Origin: Lobosporangium transversale | Lineage: Eukaryota; Mortierellomycota; Mortierellomycetes; Mortierellales; Mortierellaceae | DNA length: 64,000 nt | Assembly (NCBI RefSeq): GCF_002105155.1 | Contig: NW_019028979.1 | Coordinates: forward strand, 1,116,001-1,180,000 | Direction of reading: 5' to 3' | In this document: positions 35,153 through 48,539 of the stretch, piece after piece | Layout of the letters: every line of letters begins with the position of its first letter | Numbering within the stretch: the first letter of the stretch is position 1 | The notes under the pieces: generated by a model | What the model saw: only the letters and a program-made list of their open reading frames with translations | Told to the model about the DNA's origin: nothing | Databases searched by the model: none | Program-made: the position numbers and the translations under genes

Positions 35153-37653
35153 ATGCACCGACCGTGCCCCACATCAACACACAGCTTCGGATATAGGAGC
35201 ACAGCTCCTTCAAATATAAGCAGCGCGGTAGCCATCAGTTCTACCCTTTTCATTGATACACAATCCACTACACCAACAGTGTCCATATCAGGATCAGTAT
35301 TGACATCTGTATCAACATCAACCACATCTTCATCTGCCTGTACATCCATTTCTACTATATCAGTAACGTCTCCCCATCCTCAACCTACAACATTAGAATA
35401 TAAGGACAACGAAGTCGCCTCCAATATTGCTATTCAGACGTCTACCATCATTCCTTTTACCTCTGCAGCAACGGTCATCACATCAACAGCATCTGATACT
35501 ACAAAGCTGACGAGAGCTACGCTCTCTAGTCAAACGTGTATGACCGCCACATCTAGCACTTCATCATCACACTGCGATATCAAGGCAACGGCCGCTCTAG
35601 TACCAGCGCGAGTAGAGACAGCAACGACGACAGGGTCTGAATTTGATATTGTGCACCACAATGTCAAAGATACGTTGCTAATCGTCTCGACGCTTCTCTC
35701 GCTGATGGTGCGTAAGAACGATAGTCAATACAACCCTCATGTAGATCCTATCACTTTATTTCATTCACGCGCTGTTCCTCGGATTTCTATCGAATCATAT
35801 TTGGCAAGAATCCTCCAGTTTATCCCCTTCACAAATGAAGTCCTACTTAATGTATTGGTTTATCTGGATCGAATTGGGGGACTGAGTGGAATGGATATGG
35901 TAGATAAACGTAGTCATACTAGTTATAGTAATCGTAATGATACAGGTAGTGATCACCCAAGCTCCAGCAGCAGAGAGCGAGAGACAGCTGCTGATGGCAC
36001 TTCAGCCAACAATCTTCCAAGAAAATGCGTGGACCTGCCCGCTCAAACTGCAGTAGCTTTCCCTTCATCCACTATGTCGCCATCATCATCACCGCCACCA
36101 TCATTATTACCATCTTCAACTAAACACGTGCAGAGGTGCCCTGATTCCTCTTCTTTTTCCACATCGATTCCATGCCGCTCGACTTCAGCGTACTCCGAAC
36201 CGTTAACGGTACAGAAACATGGCAGAGAGGAAGAGAGTCATTGCTCTCATCCCCAGCAGCAGCAGCACACACCAAGCGTCGATGCAACTCCACAACGCGC
36301 CTTCAAGAAGCTAAAACAAGAACATGTTTCTCCAGAACATCAGCCACCCACGGCTATTGATGTTCAGTGCACACTAGGAGGATCCACACCAGCCCCCACC
36401 CCAATATTGACTGTTGCTTCCAATGGGTTTCGAATTAACAGTTTCAATATTCATCGTCTGCTCATAACCTGTTTGATGGTTGCAGCCAAATTTACTTCGG
36501 ATCTCTTTTATTCAAATGCTCGGTATGCCAAGGTATGTACTATAAAAAGTACAAAAATTCTTAAAACTACAACAAGGAGCCTCACTTGCATATTTCATGT
36601 GTACACGTCCTTCGTTTTCTCGTGTTATTTTGATCCCTCATTTTAATTCTCTTCAATATTATCATAACATATTAAACTCCCCAAGTGGACAGTATTCATA
36701 TAAACAATGTACTTCCGCCTTATCGTCCGTCTTGGCTCTGTGTTCTGTGTGAATCATTCTTCTTTACGATACATCGTCTAGCACTACCCTTTGTCTTTCC
36801 GTTTCCGCCCTAGATTCTTCATTTTGTTTTCGAGACAAAATGGCATGCTTTTCCAGAAAACACAGTCGTGGTAAACTGGCACGAACTGACATTTGTTTGC
36901 TCACATTTCTGTTAAAATTAGGTGGGTGGTCTTAGCTTACTTGAGTTGAATCAATTGGAGCTCGAGTTCTTGTTTACGACCCGGTTTGAGTTGAACGTCA
37001 AGATTGAAGAACTGCAACGCGTCGGTAATGCGCTTTTACGGTTCAAGAGTCGAGAAATGATCCCTGTGCAACAGGCTCAGTTACATGTAGCCAGGCAACA
37101 ACAACTGCATGTTTCGCAAGCGTTGCAGAGAGGGGTTTCTTCGGTGGTTACTGCATCTACCACTACCACTTCTACTACCAGTATCCATAAACCTAGCACA
37201 GCTGCTGCAGGCAGCAGCAAATGTCAAGACGAAAGCCGGATTATGCAGCAGCAGCAGCAGCAAAAAAAAAGTCGTTCCTCCATCCCGTCACCCACAAGTC
37301 CGAAGAATGGACCCATGTCAGACAGGCCTTTGCTGACATCAGTATCATCGCTCTCTTCCGTTTTGCCTTCTTTATCCATGGCCCCTACTGGCATAGAGGC
37401 AGCAACGGTAGCTTCCTCAAGCAATACAGTAACTTCTGGAGAGGGAACAACGACTGTGGTAGTTGCCTCTCGTATCAATACTCAACGTCAGCAGCTGCTT
37501 TCTCCTCCGGAAGAGAAGCAGAGATGGTCTGAGAATGAGGTCCAAATGGCAGAAGAAAGCATCCATGAGCAAGGAAGGGCACTTCAGGGACAGGAAGCCT
37601 CATCCTCCTCGACATCCTCATCTGCATCTATGACTGACTTTTCATCACAGTAA
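35153..37653 (+). CDS. PHO80-like cyclin with an insertion in the cyclin box
   Basis: Two exons, 35153-36532 and 36922-37653; 703 residues, ATG at 35153. After about 165 Ser/Thr-rich residues, the PHO80-type cyclin domain begins (DIVHHNVKDTLLIVSTLLSL, RAVPRISIESYLARILQFIPFTNEVLLNVLVYLDRI). It then breaks for about 180 low-complexity residues and resumes with NGFRINSFNIHRLLITCLMVAAKFTSDLFYSNARYAK and VGGLSLLELNQLELEFLFTTRFELNV. Such cyclins partner Pho85/CDK5-like kinases; the yeast members act in phosphate signalling or polarity. The segment after the domain is Gln/Ser-rich. A basic RAFKKLKQE in the insertion may be a nuclear signal. The CDK partner is not in this window. Confidence 0.9.
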
Positions 37654-38565
37654 TCCTATGTTCTTTAACACATCTTCAAGTGTAAATAATACTTTCTATC
37701 TTTCCCCCCCCTAGTTTACGTGCCCGTGCTACACATCCTTCCCGAATAGAATCATGCAGCACACAGTTAATTCAGTTAATTCCTGTATATCATCCTTAAC
37801 ATTCTTCTCCTAATAATACATTACACAACGCGTCTGGCTCCCGTCAGTCTGTTGTGGCTTGAAGACATTGTACTCCGACCTGATTTTGTTTTGAATATAA
37901 AATTTTTTTTGCGCAGAAAATTTTTTCTTTCCTCTCTCATTTTCCATGTCCCTTCTCCCAGGTATGCAAAATAAGACGACGTGTTCCTTTACCAATAATT
38001 GGCTCCAGCTCGTTTCTCCCCCCCCCCTCTTTCTCATTTGCTTTTATGGCCTGGATGATCACCTTTTAAAAAAAATTCAAACTAGAGTTTCTGAAAGCAT
38101 ACATGTTTATAATGCATAATCTGAGCTAAAAAAAGAAAGAGAAAGAGAGAAAGAGGATAAATGGCAGAGTACTTGACATATTTACCCATATAAATATCAT
38201 GTCTAGCGGCGGCTATCTAACGATGTTTTTGTTGGGTTTTTTATTGTCGCTATGAATTTTAGATGTGTCAACGCATACCTTAAAGTACGAGTAGCTTGTT
38301 ATGGAACTGTCTCGTGCGAGGTGGAACGCAGCTGTCCAGTAAGTTTATCATACATACGATGCTTCTTTTTCCTTTTCAACGTCTCTTGGACCTGTCTTCG
38401 ACAACTAGGATGAGACAAAGCAATCAAAGCTGGAATTACCGCCTGAAAAACAGTGTTGATAATTATTGCACCTTACTGAAATATTCTCGAAAAGCAGACC
38501 CTTAGAGATCTAAAAAAGAATTTTCAACCGAAAATATGAAATGAATGAGGAAAAAAAGTACTGAT

Positions 38566-38601
<36 letters not shown>

Positions 38602-40371
38602 TTGATCATTGATTGGTACAGGATTGAAACAAACATTGGCGAGAGTCTTGTTGTGATGTCAAGACCACCTTGGTATATGTGGCTTTGTAAGTAAATGTTA
38701 CTTTTTTTTTTTTTTTTTTTTTTTTGCACAAATCCACCATTGCATGGAGAAGAGTGGGTTGATGTATTTGCTTGTATGATGAGCCCCTTTGTGGGTATGC
38801 ACTGGGCACTGAAAAAAGTATGTGGTCAAGCATTGATACGGCCTAGAAAACCGTGGACTGAACCAAAGCAATCAATCAACCAATCTTCTCTGAGCATGGG
38901 TGGCTTTTAACTGCATGATGTGTAAGAATAAGTTTGCTAATCGAACGTGATTCTGTACTTTCAGAATATAGATCTCTAGCCGATTCTATTCAATCAGCAC
39001 TGTTTATGAAGGACGACAATTATGGTAATTAATCTATGTTAGTGTTGCCTTTATCTATATTCGTCTTTTTATGTTTCTTTTAAAGAAATGATGATACCCA
39101 TATTAGATGACGAGTCTGAATGTTTTGATGCTGAGCGGTTTTCGCGACGCGTCGTTACATGTTGAGACTCTTTTTAAATACCATTCATGCATTTCTGATA
39201 ACTTTAATTTGAAACACAATACGGCATTTGTTAAAGCAAGATAAAGTTTGTAGTCGTTAGACTTTGTTGTTCTTACGCTGACTCTTTTTTAATTGATGCT
39301 TGTGTAGGTTTTTTAGAAATCATCGTATCTGTTCTTTCCATTGACGTTGTTTTCTATTTTAACTGCGATTACTGCCCAGGTAAATATCTAGTTATTGCGT
39401 CCCTATTTTTCACGAACCAAACGAAACAAAGCTATACAGGGACTGCATGAGATGATTTTTCAATTAAAGACAAGCATATGTCTGATTTAAGATGACACCT
39501 TTGACCGACTGATGCATTCGAATATACCGATACTTTCTTCCTTTGCTTCATTTTCGAAAGTTGAGCTTATTGCGGGTCTCAAGTGAGTGACTAATTTATT
39601 CATTCATACTCGTCTAATAGCATGGTTCTCCGGCTTTTTTTTTTTTTTTTTTTTTTTTTTTTCCAGCTGGATATAATGATCTAATCTGATAAGGTGAGCA
39701 AAGGCAACTTTTGTTGGAATCTATAATCCTTGGCATCTTTTTCATCATTATGATGATTTATTTAATCACGACGGTCAACTTAGCACATCATATGTGCATT
39801 GATTATAACGGCTGTGACAGGCCATTCCTCTCTGACTCTACATCTCACCTTTTTGGGCGTGTTGTAGAAGCTGAAGAGATGTCTTCTGTTATTTTTTATT
39901 TATTGAATCAAACAGAATCTACGTGTATCTTACAGTCCTTTTCTATCTTATACTTTCTTAGGTATGTTTTATTACTAAAGATTATTTAGTTTTTATGGAA
40001 GATAATAAAAAAATATTCTGTATTGTTTATTGGGACATGTCTTCTGTTTGATTTGTGAGGAAAGAAACAGGTTGTTTAAAAAGATGAGGATAGTCCAGAC
40101 AGCAGCCAGAGCGTCGAAAAGCTGTAGTGTAGACTGTATTGGTGGCGTTCTAAAACATGTCTTAATGATATTCTTCTGTAATCAGGACTACTTTCACAAA
40201 GGTGAAGATTCGGTTTTTTAGTCGATTGTAAAATTAAGTTTTTAAGGTGCTAATTGAAAAAGTAATCAAGGTTATTAAAAGCAGCTACATATCTTGAACA
40301 ACCACTTTGGAGATACAGTGGGTTGTCTGGCCTTGCGAAAACTGCGTGACATGGCCGATATAGCGACCATG
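37654..40371. other. 2.7-kb gene-poor region
   Basis: No gene is supported. T runs of 20-30 nt occur at 38571-38600, 38702-38725 and 39637-39662. Only short frames are open. Confidence 0.6.
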
Positions 40372-41182
40372 TCATGGCAAAGGCATAGTCAATTTTAGGG
40401 TGTTATCTATAATTCATACAAAAAGAGTTATGAGTACCCAAATTACGAAACATCATTGCAATAAAGGCAGGCTTGAAAAGCAAACAGCAAACACTTACGA
40501 CGATGCTTCACAGCGAAGAGAAAATAGGCAACGCTGTCAACTTCCTTGGCGGTTATAGTGTTCCAATGCTTAGTTGCTGCAGCTGCAAGATCATCGCGCG
40601 ATTTCGATTTTGGTTTTAGTTTATTCAATCTACAGTACCGACGTAGTGCTGCAATATCCATGTCTGCAAACTCGACCTGCATGTATCAACGTCGTTTCCC
40701 CCAAACATTCAAATTCAATACATTGAGGTGTTGAATGAGAAATCCACAAGATATAGTTAAATAAGATTCGGTGGTGCCATGGAGCAGAAAATTGAGACAT
40801 CACATTGTTAGCCATTCAGTCCAAGCACCGCAACAATAACAAAAAAAAAAAAAAAAGCGGCAAGGCGCCACTAAAGTCTGCTCATTTGTCCGATCTAACT
40901 TACAGTGATAAGGGGTGCTTCTGCTCTCCGTTTTACGCTCGCTCCGCTTCCACTGCTGGGATTTTTCTCCTTGTCTCCGCTTATACCTCCAGCTGTCGAT
41001 GCTGGACGGTCGCTTCCTCCTAGGCCTGAGCTTCCAGAACCTCCACGCTCGGCAGCCAAGTTCCCGTTAGCGTGTCCCTGACCTCTCTCAGAGTTTCCTT
41101 TGTGATCATTAGAATGGTTGCCTGATTTCCCTCCTGCATTGGAATTGCCTCCTACCTCGGTCGCTTTTTGTTTTGGAGCCAT
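40372..41182 (-). CDS. SAP30-like subunit of the Sin3 histone deacetylase complex
   Basis: Three exons on the minus strand: 41182-40904, 40676-40499, 40406-40372; 163 residues in frame. The N-terminal about 93 residues are Gly/Ser/Asn-rich with a KRRAEAP element. Exon 2 encodes VEFADMDIAALRRYCRLNKL, PKSKSRDDLAAAATKHWNT and VDSVAYFLFAVKHR, which resembles the Sin3-binding domain of SAP30, a subunit that bridges Sin3 and other repressors. The last exon (35 nt) is predicted from a GTAAGT donor and a TATAG acceptor and adds a short HNTLKLTMPLP end; it is less certain than the first two. The zinc-finger of animal SAP30 is not present, as in fungal forms. Confidence 0.72.
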
Positions 41183-41488
41183 GAAGATGTGTTTTTATTT
41201 TTATTTTTTTTTTTATTAAAAAAAAAAAAAAGGTACAGCAAGGCGGAAATTGATGTCGTATTTTATGTAGTAGTGAATGGGGATGAAAAAGAGTAAAAGA
41301 GGGTCTAATAAAATTGGACAATAGAATGTCAAGAAGAGGAAGAAGTGGAATCAATAAAAAAGAGATTCCTGTCCAAGGTTCAAAAGAACTGATACCGGTC
41401 ACAATCCCATGTTGGATCTCCACGCTTCTCTCGCAATAATTTTCAAGTAACAGAAGAAAAGGGTGGACGTCCACCAAAAGGAGGAACC
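41183..41488. promoter_or_regulatory. 306-bp divergent promoter, SAP30-like / kaptin
   Basis: The start codons of two divergent genes are 306 bp apart. A T-rich run joined to an A-rich run lies at 41195-41231. Confidence 0.55.
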
Positions 41489-44400
41489 ATGGATGCCGAA
41501 GATCAGCAGTATCAACACCAACATTCAAGGAGCAGTAGCCACCATCGTCCACCCGTATTACTTCAATCTGATGACTTTTACCATGGAGATCACACTAGAC
41601 TTGGACATGCAAATCACCCATCCCATTCTATAGGGTTTGACCTAGCAGGCGATACTCTGAGAGATCGAGACTATTATGCCCTTGCTGGAGCCCTTGCTGG
41701 AGACGTAGAGGAGCCAGTGGCTCATGTCCATTCTCAAGCTTGTCAGGATTTGTGTCCAGTGCAGGACCTATATACTGAGGCTAGTTTCTCGCGCTTCAGT
41801 AAAGGTGCTCGCACGTAAAGTTTTTTTTTTTTTTTTTTTTTTTTTCTTTCGAGTTACGAAGAATAGAGGCACCTATTATTGACTTGATACATAAGGATGA
41901 AGGGACATAAAAAACATGCGTTGACGTTTCACCGATTTCTCTCTCTCTCTTTTTTTTTTTTTTTCTTTTTTTTTTTCTAGGAACCTCTATGGTCTTGTCG
42001 TCGTTAAGGAACTTGGAGATGCATCTCAATCATATTCATCGTTGTCAACGCCACTAGCGTCAACACTTGCGCAACATCCAACTAGTCAAAATACTCAACC
42101 AGAAGTAGCTCAGGGAAAGCCTATTCAACAAACCAGTATTTTTACAAGTGATGGTGATATGGCGTATCGTCATCTGCCTGGACGATATGTTTTTGTCGCT
42201 GCAGGAAGTACAGTGAAATGCTTCATGAGCTTAAGTGAATCATATGAGTTCACGATTGGGCCAATTGCGTCCTCAACAAGTGACTCGGCACCAACGCCAA
42301 TAGAGGCTGAATTAAAAGAGAAAGATCCAAGAGCTGAGAATGAAGCACCAACGGCAGAGGAGAGTTCAAAAAACGGATCTACGTCGGGATCCTCACAGAC
42401 TTCAGCACGTGCTACAGCCGCACCAATATTGAATTACGAAATTATATCCATGGATGCTTATGAACGCAAGGATGAACGAGGATGCCAATTGCTCCTGGTT
42501 CTGTCGATCGCCAAGGTATGCAAAATAGGGGTCATTGGAAGGCATTAAACAGGTGGGCAAGGTTCTGTTGCTTCCTTCGTATTATGTCCACTTATTTAAG
42601 CAGTTGGTCAATCTGGCGTAGGGTGAAGATCCGACGCAGTTCGAAGTTCGATTTTATGGCATCAATTCGTTTGGCAGTAGTATCCGAGATCTTTTGCTTC
42701 GATTACCAAGTAAGGATTTTTTTTATATTTTTATTTTTATTTTTTTTTTTAATTAACATTATTCGTTCCCGTAACAGGTTTCAAAAAAGCGTCGCTCTAA
42801 CTAATTATTATACTTTTTTTATCAACTTATTTAATTAGACACAACGGATGTTCAATCCATACCTCTTGCTTGGGCTCCAACAAAGATTATTCATGCACCT
42901 CTAGAAGATGATCCCTTTGAATTGGCAGTCCTTATAGCGGGGAGCGATAGTTGTGTCCATTTGTTTCTTGAGAATCCATCGACGACTGTGCCCCGTACTA
43001 AGATCTTTGAGGAACGCCCTATCGAGTCCCACTTCCCCCTTCTAGCATCCTTTCCACATTGCGAATACTGGTAAACATGTTTTAATTATACATTGAGTGC
43101 AGGGAAAAAAAAAAAAAAAAAAAAAAAAAAAAGGTAAACTCGTCGTGAGTTAAAAGATTATTCGTTGAATCTGACCTTTACGTCTTTTTACTGTTTATGT
43201 TTAGCGTTTTGAGCTTGGTGGTTAAGGATTTTCCATCATGTCGCGTGGTTGCTGCAGGAACACAGAATGGGACGTTGAACGTTGCAATTATTCCTAGGAA
43301 TCCGGAAACATTAAAGCTGAATAGAGCGCAAGCCAAGACTCACACCATCGTGCTATTTGCCCCCATCACGACACTAGTAGTTTTCACTTCGCGCGTAGAA
43401 CCAGAGAGAAGACAGAGTCAACAGAGGCGGACAAAGCGATACCATTCATCAGCTAATATGACCTTAGATGTGAATGAAGTGAATGAAGTAAAAAATACTT
43501 TACTGGAACAGAGCAACAGAGGCGATGTATCTAATAGGCCTACATCAGGAATTGATGATTCATGGAAATGTGGAGAGGCTAAAAAGGAAGACACGAATGA
43601 AGAGGAGGAGGAAGAGGAAGAGGAGGATGCTAGTATTCACTTACTGGTTACATGCGCTATCGAGCAAGGATGGATATACAGGTAAAGTACTAATAGAGTT
43701 CGTGAAGGGTATTGCGGCACAATATGTACTCATATTCTAAAATGGATCATCTTGTTGTATTGACATTTCGCTTCATTCTTTTAGCGATATTATTAAGCAC
43801 GGGCTCAATCGACGGTCAGATCTTGCCGAATGTTCGTATCACGACAGTATCCTTGCAGCATATGTCATGGACGCAGATTGGGATGGACGTCAGGAAATCA
43901 TGATTGGGACCTATGGACGTCAGCTGATGGTCTTCAAGGAGCTTGCACCTGGTCAAGGACCGTATTCCAACAGTCTATCTACTCGATCTGAATCAGGGCA
44001 TCACCATACTCTAAGCCGTTTTCAACAGCAACGACGGCAGCAATACTGCCCTACTCCATCGCTTTCTAGGTTCATATCTTCTTCTTCACCTCCCGTTTGG
44101 GGTATGACATGGAATCGCCGTCTTGCTACTCCTGTGTACGGAATTTCATCAGTAGACTTGAATGACGACGGACTAGAAGAGCTGGTGGTCACAACACTTA
44201 ATGGTGTATCCTTCTTCTTACCAGATCCCTTGTCTGCCAAACGGAGGCTCGCTCAAGCAGTGAATCGAATGCGGGAGATTGAGGAATTGCGTTCAACATT
44301 GGAGCAATTGCGCAGATCGAACGAGGAGATATTGGAAGCACGGCGGGGGCGGAAAGAGGAAGAAGAAAAGGAGCGCTTAAGGAAGATACAGCGACCAAAA

Positions 44401-44661
44401 GAGGAGAAAGAGGAAGAAGAGAAAGAGAGAGAGAGAGTGGAAAAGGAAGAGGAAGCACAACTGAGAAAAGAAGAAAAGGAGTTCCAGACGATTGAAGAAA
44501 AAGAACACCAGGAGATTGAAGAGTACTTACAACAGGAGAAGAGGTCCTTGCAAATGGACGAGGCATTAAAAGGCGGCGAGAAAAAGCCAGAGTTAAACTT
44601 GGAGGCAACATGGAATGAGGAGCCTCGGCAATCCATACAGGAAGAAAATCAAAAGAATTAA
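41489..44661 (+). CDS. kaptin (KICSTOR complex subunit) homologue
   Basis: Six exons (41489-41814, 41981-42515, 42622-42709, 42839-43070, 43205-43681, 43785-44661) sum in frame to 844 residues. Landmarks follow kaptin order: EASFSRFSKGART then NLYGLVVVKELG, YEIISMDAYER, QLLLVLSIAKGEDPTQFEVRFYG, AVLIAGSDSCVHLFLEN followed by KIFEERPIESHFPLLASF, CRVVAAGTQNGTLNVA, MDADWDGRQEIMIGTYGRQL and VYGISSVDLNDDGLEELVVTTLNGV. The repeated DxDxDG-like elements suggest a beta-propeller. In animals KICSTOR tethers GATOR1 to lysosomes and restrains TORC1 when amino acids are scarce; that role is inferred here. Fungal additions are Ser/Gln inserts, an acidic EEEEE run and an E/K/R-rich coiled coil of about 110 residues at the C-terminus. 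Human kaptin is about 436 residues. Confidence 0.8.
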
Positions 44662-44983
44662 GTGTTGAGGACAGGTTCACATCAAGAGTAAAATAGACAA
44701 AGATAAACACATCACCACTCCTAAAAGAATAAAAAAGACATTGCAATCAAGAATTGAGAGGAATTCTTTTTTTCACTTTATTGTAAACAACTTTTAGTTT
44801 CGTCTTCTTTCGCTCTTTTTGTTTCTTTTCGAAAAACTGTACAAGGGTAGCCAAGAAGAGGTGGTTGTAAAAAAAAAAATGGAGATTGAACTAAACAGAC
44901 ATTATTGGTAGATATCAAGAAAGAATATAATAAATGAAAGCAACAACAAGAGAATAACGTCCTTGATTTTCCTTTCATCCATT
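44662..44983. other. convergent 3' region, kaptin / EF2
   Basis: No gene. AT-rich spacer that holds the 3' ends of both genes. Confidence 0.6.
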
Positions 44984-47900
44984 TTACAACTTGTCCAAGA
45001 AGTTCTCCAGCTTGGGCATCTCGACCTTGAGACCCTTACGCTTGCGAATGCTGAGAATCAATTCTCCGAGCTTGGGGTCTGTGTCAGCGTTTCCGTTCAA
45101 CAGTTCCCAGTGATCGAATACAGATTGAGGGAAGGCCTGACCTCCGGTGGCTTGACGCAAATCGGACGTGAAACCGAAGGATTCCGCAACGGGCAAGTAA
45201 GCCTTGACGACGTACATGGGGGTGCCGGGGCGCTGTTCCTCACCAATGGTGTGACCGCGACGCTTGTTCAAAACACCATAGATACCACCCATGGCCTGCT
45301 CAGGGACAGTAATTTCGACCAAGTAGATGGGCTCCATGAGACCAGGCTCAGCAACCATGGCGGAGGCATAGATGGCGCTACGGCAGGCGGGAATGATCTG
45401 TCCACCTCCACGATGGATAGCATCGGCGTGAAGAACAACATCCAAGATGTTGAAACGGCATCCACGCATCTGTTCGTCGGCGTAGACACCCTCGCGAGTT
45501 GCCCACTGGAATGCAGCAACACATGAGTCCTTGATTTCGTTGAGGTAGGCAACTCCCTTAGTCAAATCGACAAGAACGTTGGGTCCAGTTCCGTCGGGAC
45601 CGAATGCCCAAATCTTACGGGCTTCCTGGTTGTCCCAACCGAAGTCATCAGACAGAACACGGGCACGGGCCTTCAACTCATCACGAGCGCTAATCTTGCC
45701 GTTTTCAATGGCATTAGAGAGATCCTCACCAATTGGTGCAGCCTTGAGGAAGAGACGGTTGTGCTTGTTGGGAGACTTTGCAAGAGCTGTGATGGAAGAC
45801 TCGGCCTTGACGGTTTCCTTGTACTGAACGACTGGGTCGGACTTGCGAATAGGAATCTGAGCATGGTCTTCCTCCAAATCCTTCAAGCAAATTTCGAGAT
45901 GAAGCTCTCCTGAACCAGCAACGATGTGCTCTCCGCTGTCAGAGGTAAAGCAAAGGACGCAAGGATCGGACTTGGAGAGACGCTTAAGACCTTCGACCAG
46001 CTTGGGAAGATCAGCAGCATTCTTACATTCGACAGCAACCTGGACGACAGGCGAGACAGAGAACTTCATGACCTTCAAGTTGTGTGCAGAGTCGCTGGTG
46101 GTGATGGTACCAGACTTGAGCAAGAACTGGTCAATACCGACCAAACCGACGATGTTACCAGCAGGGCAGTCCTCAATAGGCTCGACATAACGACCCATCA
46201 TCAAAACAATGCGCTGGATGGACTTAACGAACAAGTCAGTCTTAGTGCCGGGTGTGTAGTTAGGGCCCTGAATGCGGACCTTGAGACCAGCACGGACTGT
46301 ACCAGAGAAGACACGACCGAAGGCGTAGAAGCGACCCTTATCGGAGGTAGGAACCATCTTGGAGACGTACAACATGAGAGGACCAGTGGGGTCGCAGGCA
46401 GCGATACCCTTGGCGCACTCATCATCCATAGGACCCTCGTACAAATTCTCAACACGGTACTTTTGGGCGGTAATGGGAGATGGCAAGTGGATGACTAACA
46501 TCTCCATGAGAGCCTCTCCGGCAGGCAAGAACTTCTTCATAATAGTCTTGAGCAACTGCTTGCCATCGAGTTCTTTTTCATCAGTCTTGAGAGTGATGTC
46601 GAGCTTCTCCACTAGTGCCCAGACGTCCTCCTTCTTCTTGTTCATGGTAGTATCGAAAATGCGGAAGATGGGGTCAAGGACAAAGGTGTTGAAGGCACGA
46701 TCCAAGCGGTTACCCTCTGCATCGATATTCTTGGTGGTCCACTTCTTGGTCTTTGGGTTGAAGTAGTTCTCACCCCAAAGTTTGGTCATCATCTTTTGAC
46801 GATCGACACCGAACTTCTTAGCATAGCGTTGAGCAAATTGACGGATCGTGAAGGCCCATCCGTGAAGACCAGAGGCGAAGGCGACGGTACCTTGCTCGGG
46901 GTAGACCTGGACATCACCAAGGACTTCATCCTTGTAGGTGGCAATGATGACGTTAACGGACTCGATGGTACGAGAGAATGACTGGTACAAATCCTCCTTG
47001 GTGACCTGCAACTCGAGGAGGGCACGATCGACTTTGTTAATGACGACAACAGGCTTGATACGTTCACCCAAAGCCTGGCGCAAGACGGTTTCGGTCTGGA
47101 CACAGACACCATCAACGCAGTCGACGACAACGAGGGCACCATCAGTGACACGGAGAGCAGCAGTAACCTCAGATGAAAAGTCGACGTGTCCAGGTGAATC
47201 GATCAAATTAATCAAGAACTCCCTTCCTAAGATCGTAATAATACAACGTAAGATAGTGTATCAACGTTAGTGTTGGTATTATTTCCAGACATTATCTGCT
47301 GTAGATCATGGTTGCAAAATCACTCTCTAGTTCGTATCGTTTAAGTTGGCCTTACCATCAGTCTTCTGCTTGATATCTGTGACATCATCTTCTGACATCT
47401 CAAAGAACAGGGAAATGGCAGTGGATTTGATGGTGATACCACGATCCTGCTCGTCCTGACGGGTATCTGTGAAACGGGCCTCACCAGCACGAGCAGAAGA
47501 GATAATACCAGCCATGGAGACAAGGGAATCTGTCAAGGTCGACTTTCCGTGATCGACGTGAGCAATGACAGACATGTTACGAACGTTCGTAACCTTGTCC
47601 ATCTGTTGATATCCATGATTTAATATAAGTGTCAAGAAAATAAAGGTTTAAAATTGTTAGTATATTGAGAGTGAATCCGGCACAAAGGTTTTGATGGACC
47701 ATAACATGGCCGCCTGATGATCGTTAGCCGCAGCAATGTAATTCCCACGCTCCTTTATGTGGTATGTCTCAGTTTACTGAGAGTTTCAAACGAATCCCCA
47801 TGTCCACAACATATTCTCTCATTTTTTTCTTAGCTGACTGATTCTCTCCCAACCTTAATCAACCAGTGGAAAGTAATCCTATTCCTATCCAAGACGCGTC

Positions 47901-48175
47901 ACACTTGCTGATGCGTCAATTGATAACAGTTAATGTCTCTAGTACCATTCACACACGTACACAGCTTATCAACAGTACAAATCTTTACATTTTAGTCTAT
48001 TACTCGGCTAACAAGTCTTTCCCAACCCAAATAGAATCAAACATTACACAAATGGGACAACAGAAAAAGACCTCAGAGCCTTAGAAAAAAAAAAAAGTTG
48101 CTGTCTCTTGTAAGATCTGGTTCCCACGCATTTTCTCCTCACCCCCCTATATCCGATCTAAAGTTGGCTGCTATG

Positions 48176-48208
<33 letters not shown>

Positions 48209-48539
48209 CGCAGCAAGAGGCATAGTGAACGAGGATTGACAAGTGATTGGGTATAAAGTAATAGTAATAATAGTAGCGATAACTATAAAGAAAAAAGGAT
48301 AAGAAAGTGGAATAAGAGATAATGATCCCCATTTGAAGAAAAATAAAAAATAAAAAATAGAGGTACAACTGGCAAGTGTATGTCGCAACATGACCAAGTT
48401 CATGTTTATGCTTATTGTTCATGTTTCCATTCTCACACTCCTACGTAAACTTTGGCGAAAGGAAAAATGTAAATAATAATGATAAAATAAACTGAAGGCT
48501 TACCAAGGCGCGAATTTGGTCGATAGTAAAGTTAACCAT
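44984..48539 (-). CDS. EFT1: translation elongation factor 2
   Basis: Three exons on the minus strand: 48539-48504 (12 codons, [12 protein letters not shown]), 47602-47356 and 47226-44984; 841 residues in frame. The G domain shows [36 protein letters not shown]; later domains show CYNKRN-like conserved EF2 blocks, and [21 protein letters not shown] with the His that is converted to diphthamide (about residue 698). It drives ribosomal translocation with GTP. Intron 1 is 901 nt with poly-T/poly-A runs; intron 2 is about 129 nt. Codon use is noticeably more C-ending and GC-richer in exon 3 than in neighbours, as expected for a very highly expressed gene. The name EFT1 follows yeast usage. Confidence 0.97.

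Noticed and set aside
44963-47270. Long plus-strand frames of up to 190 codons opposite EF2
   Set aside because: They are antisense shadows of the GC-biased EF2 coding strand.
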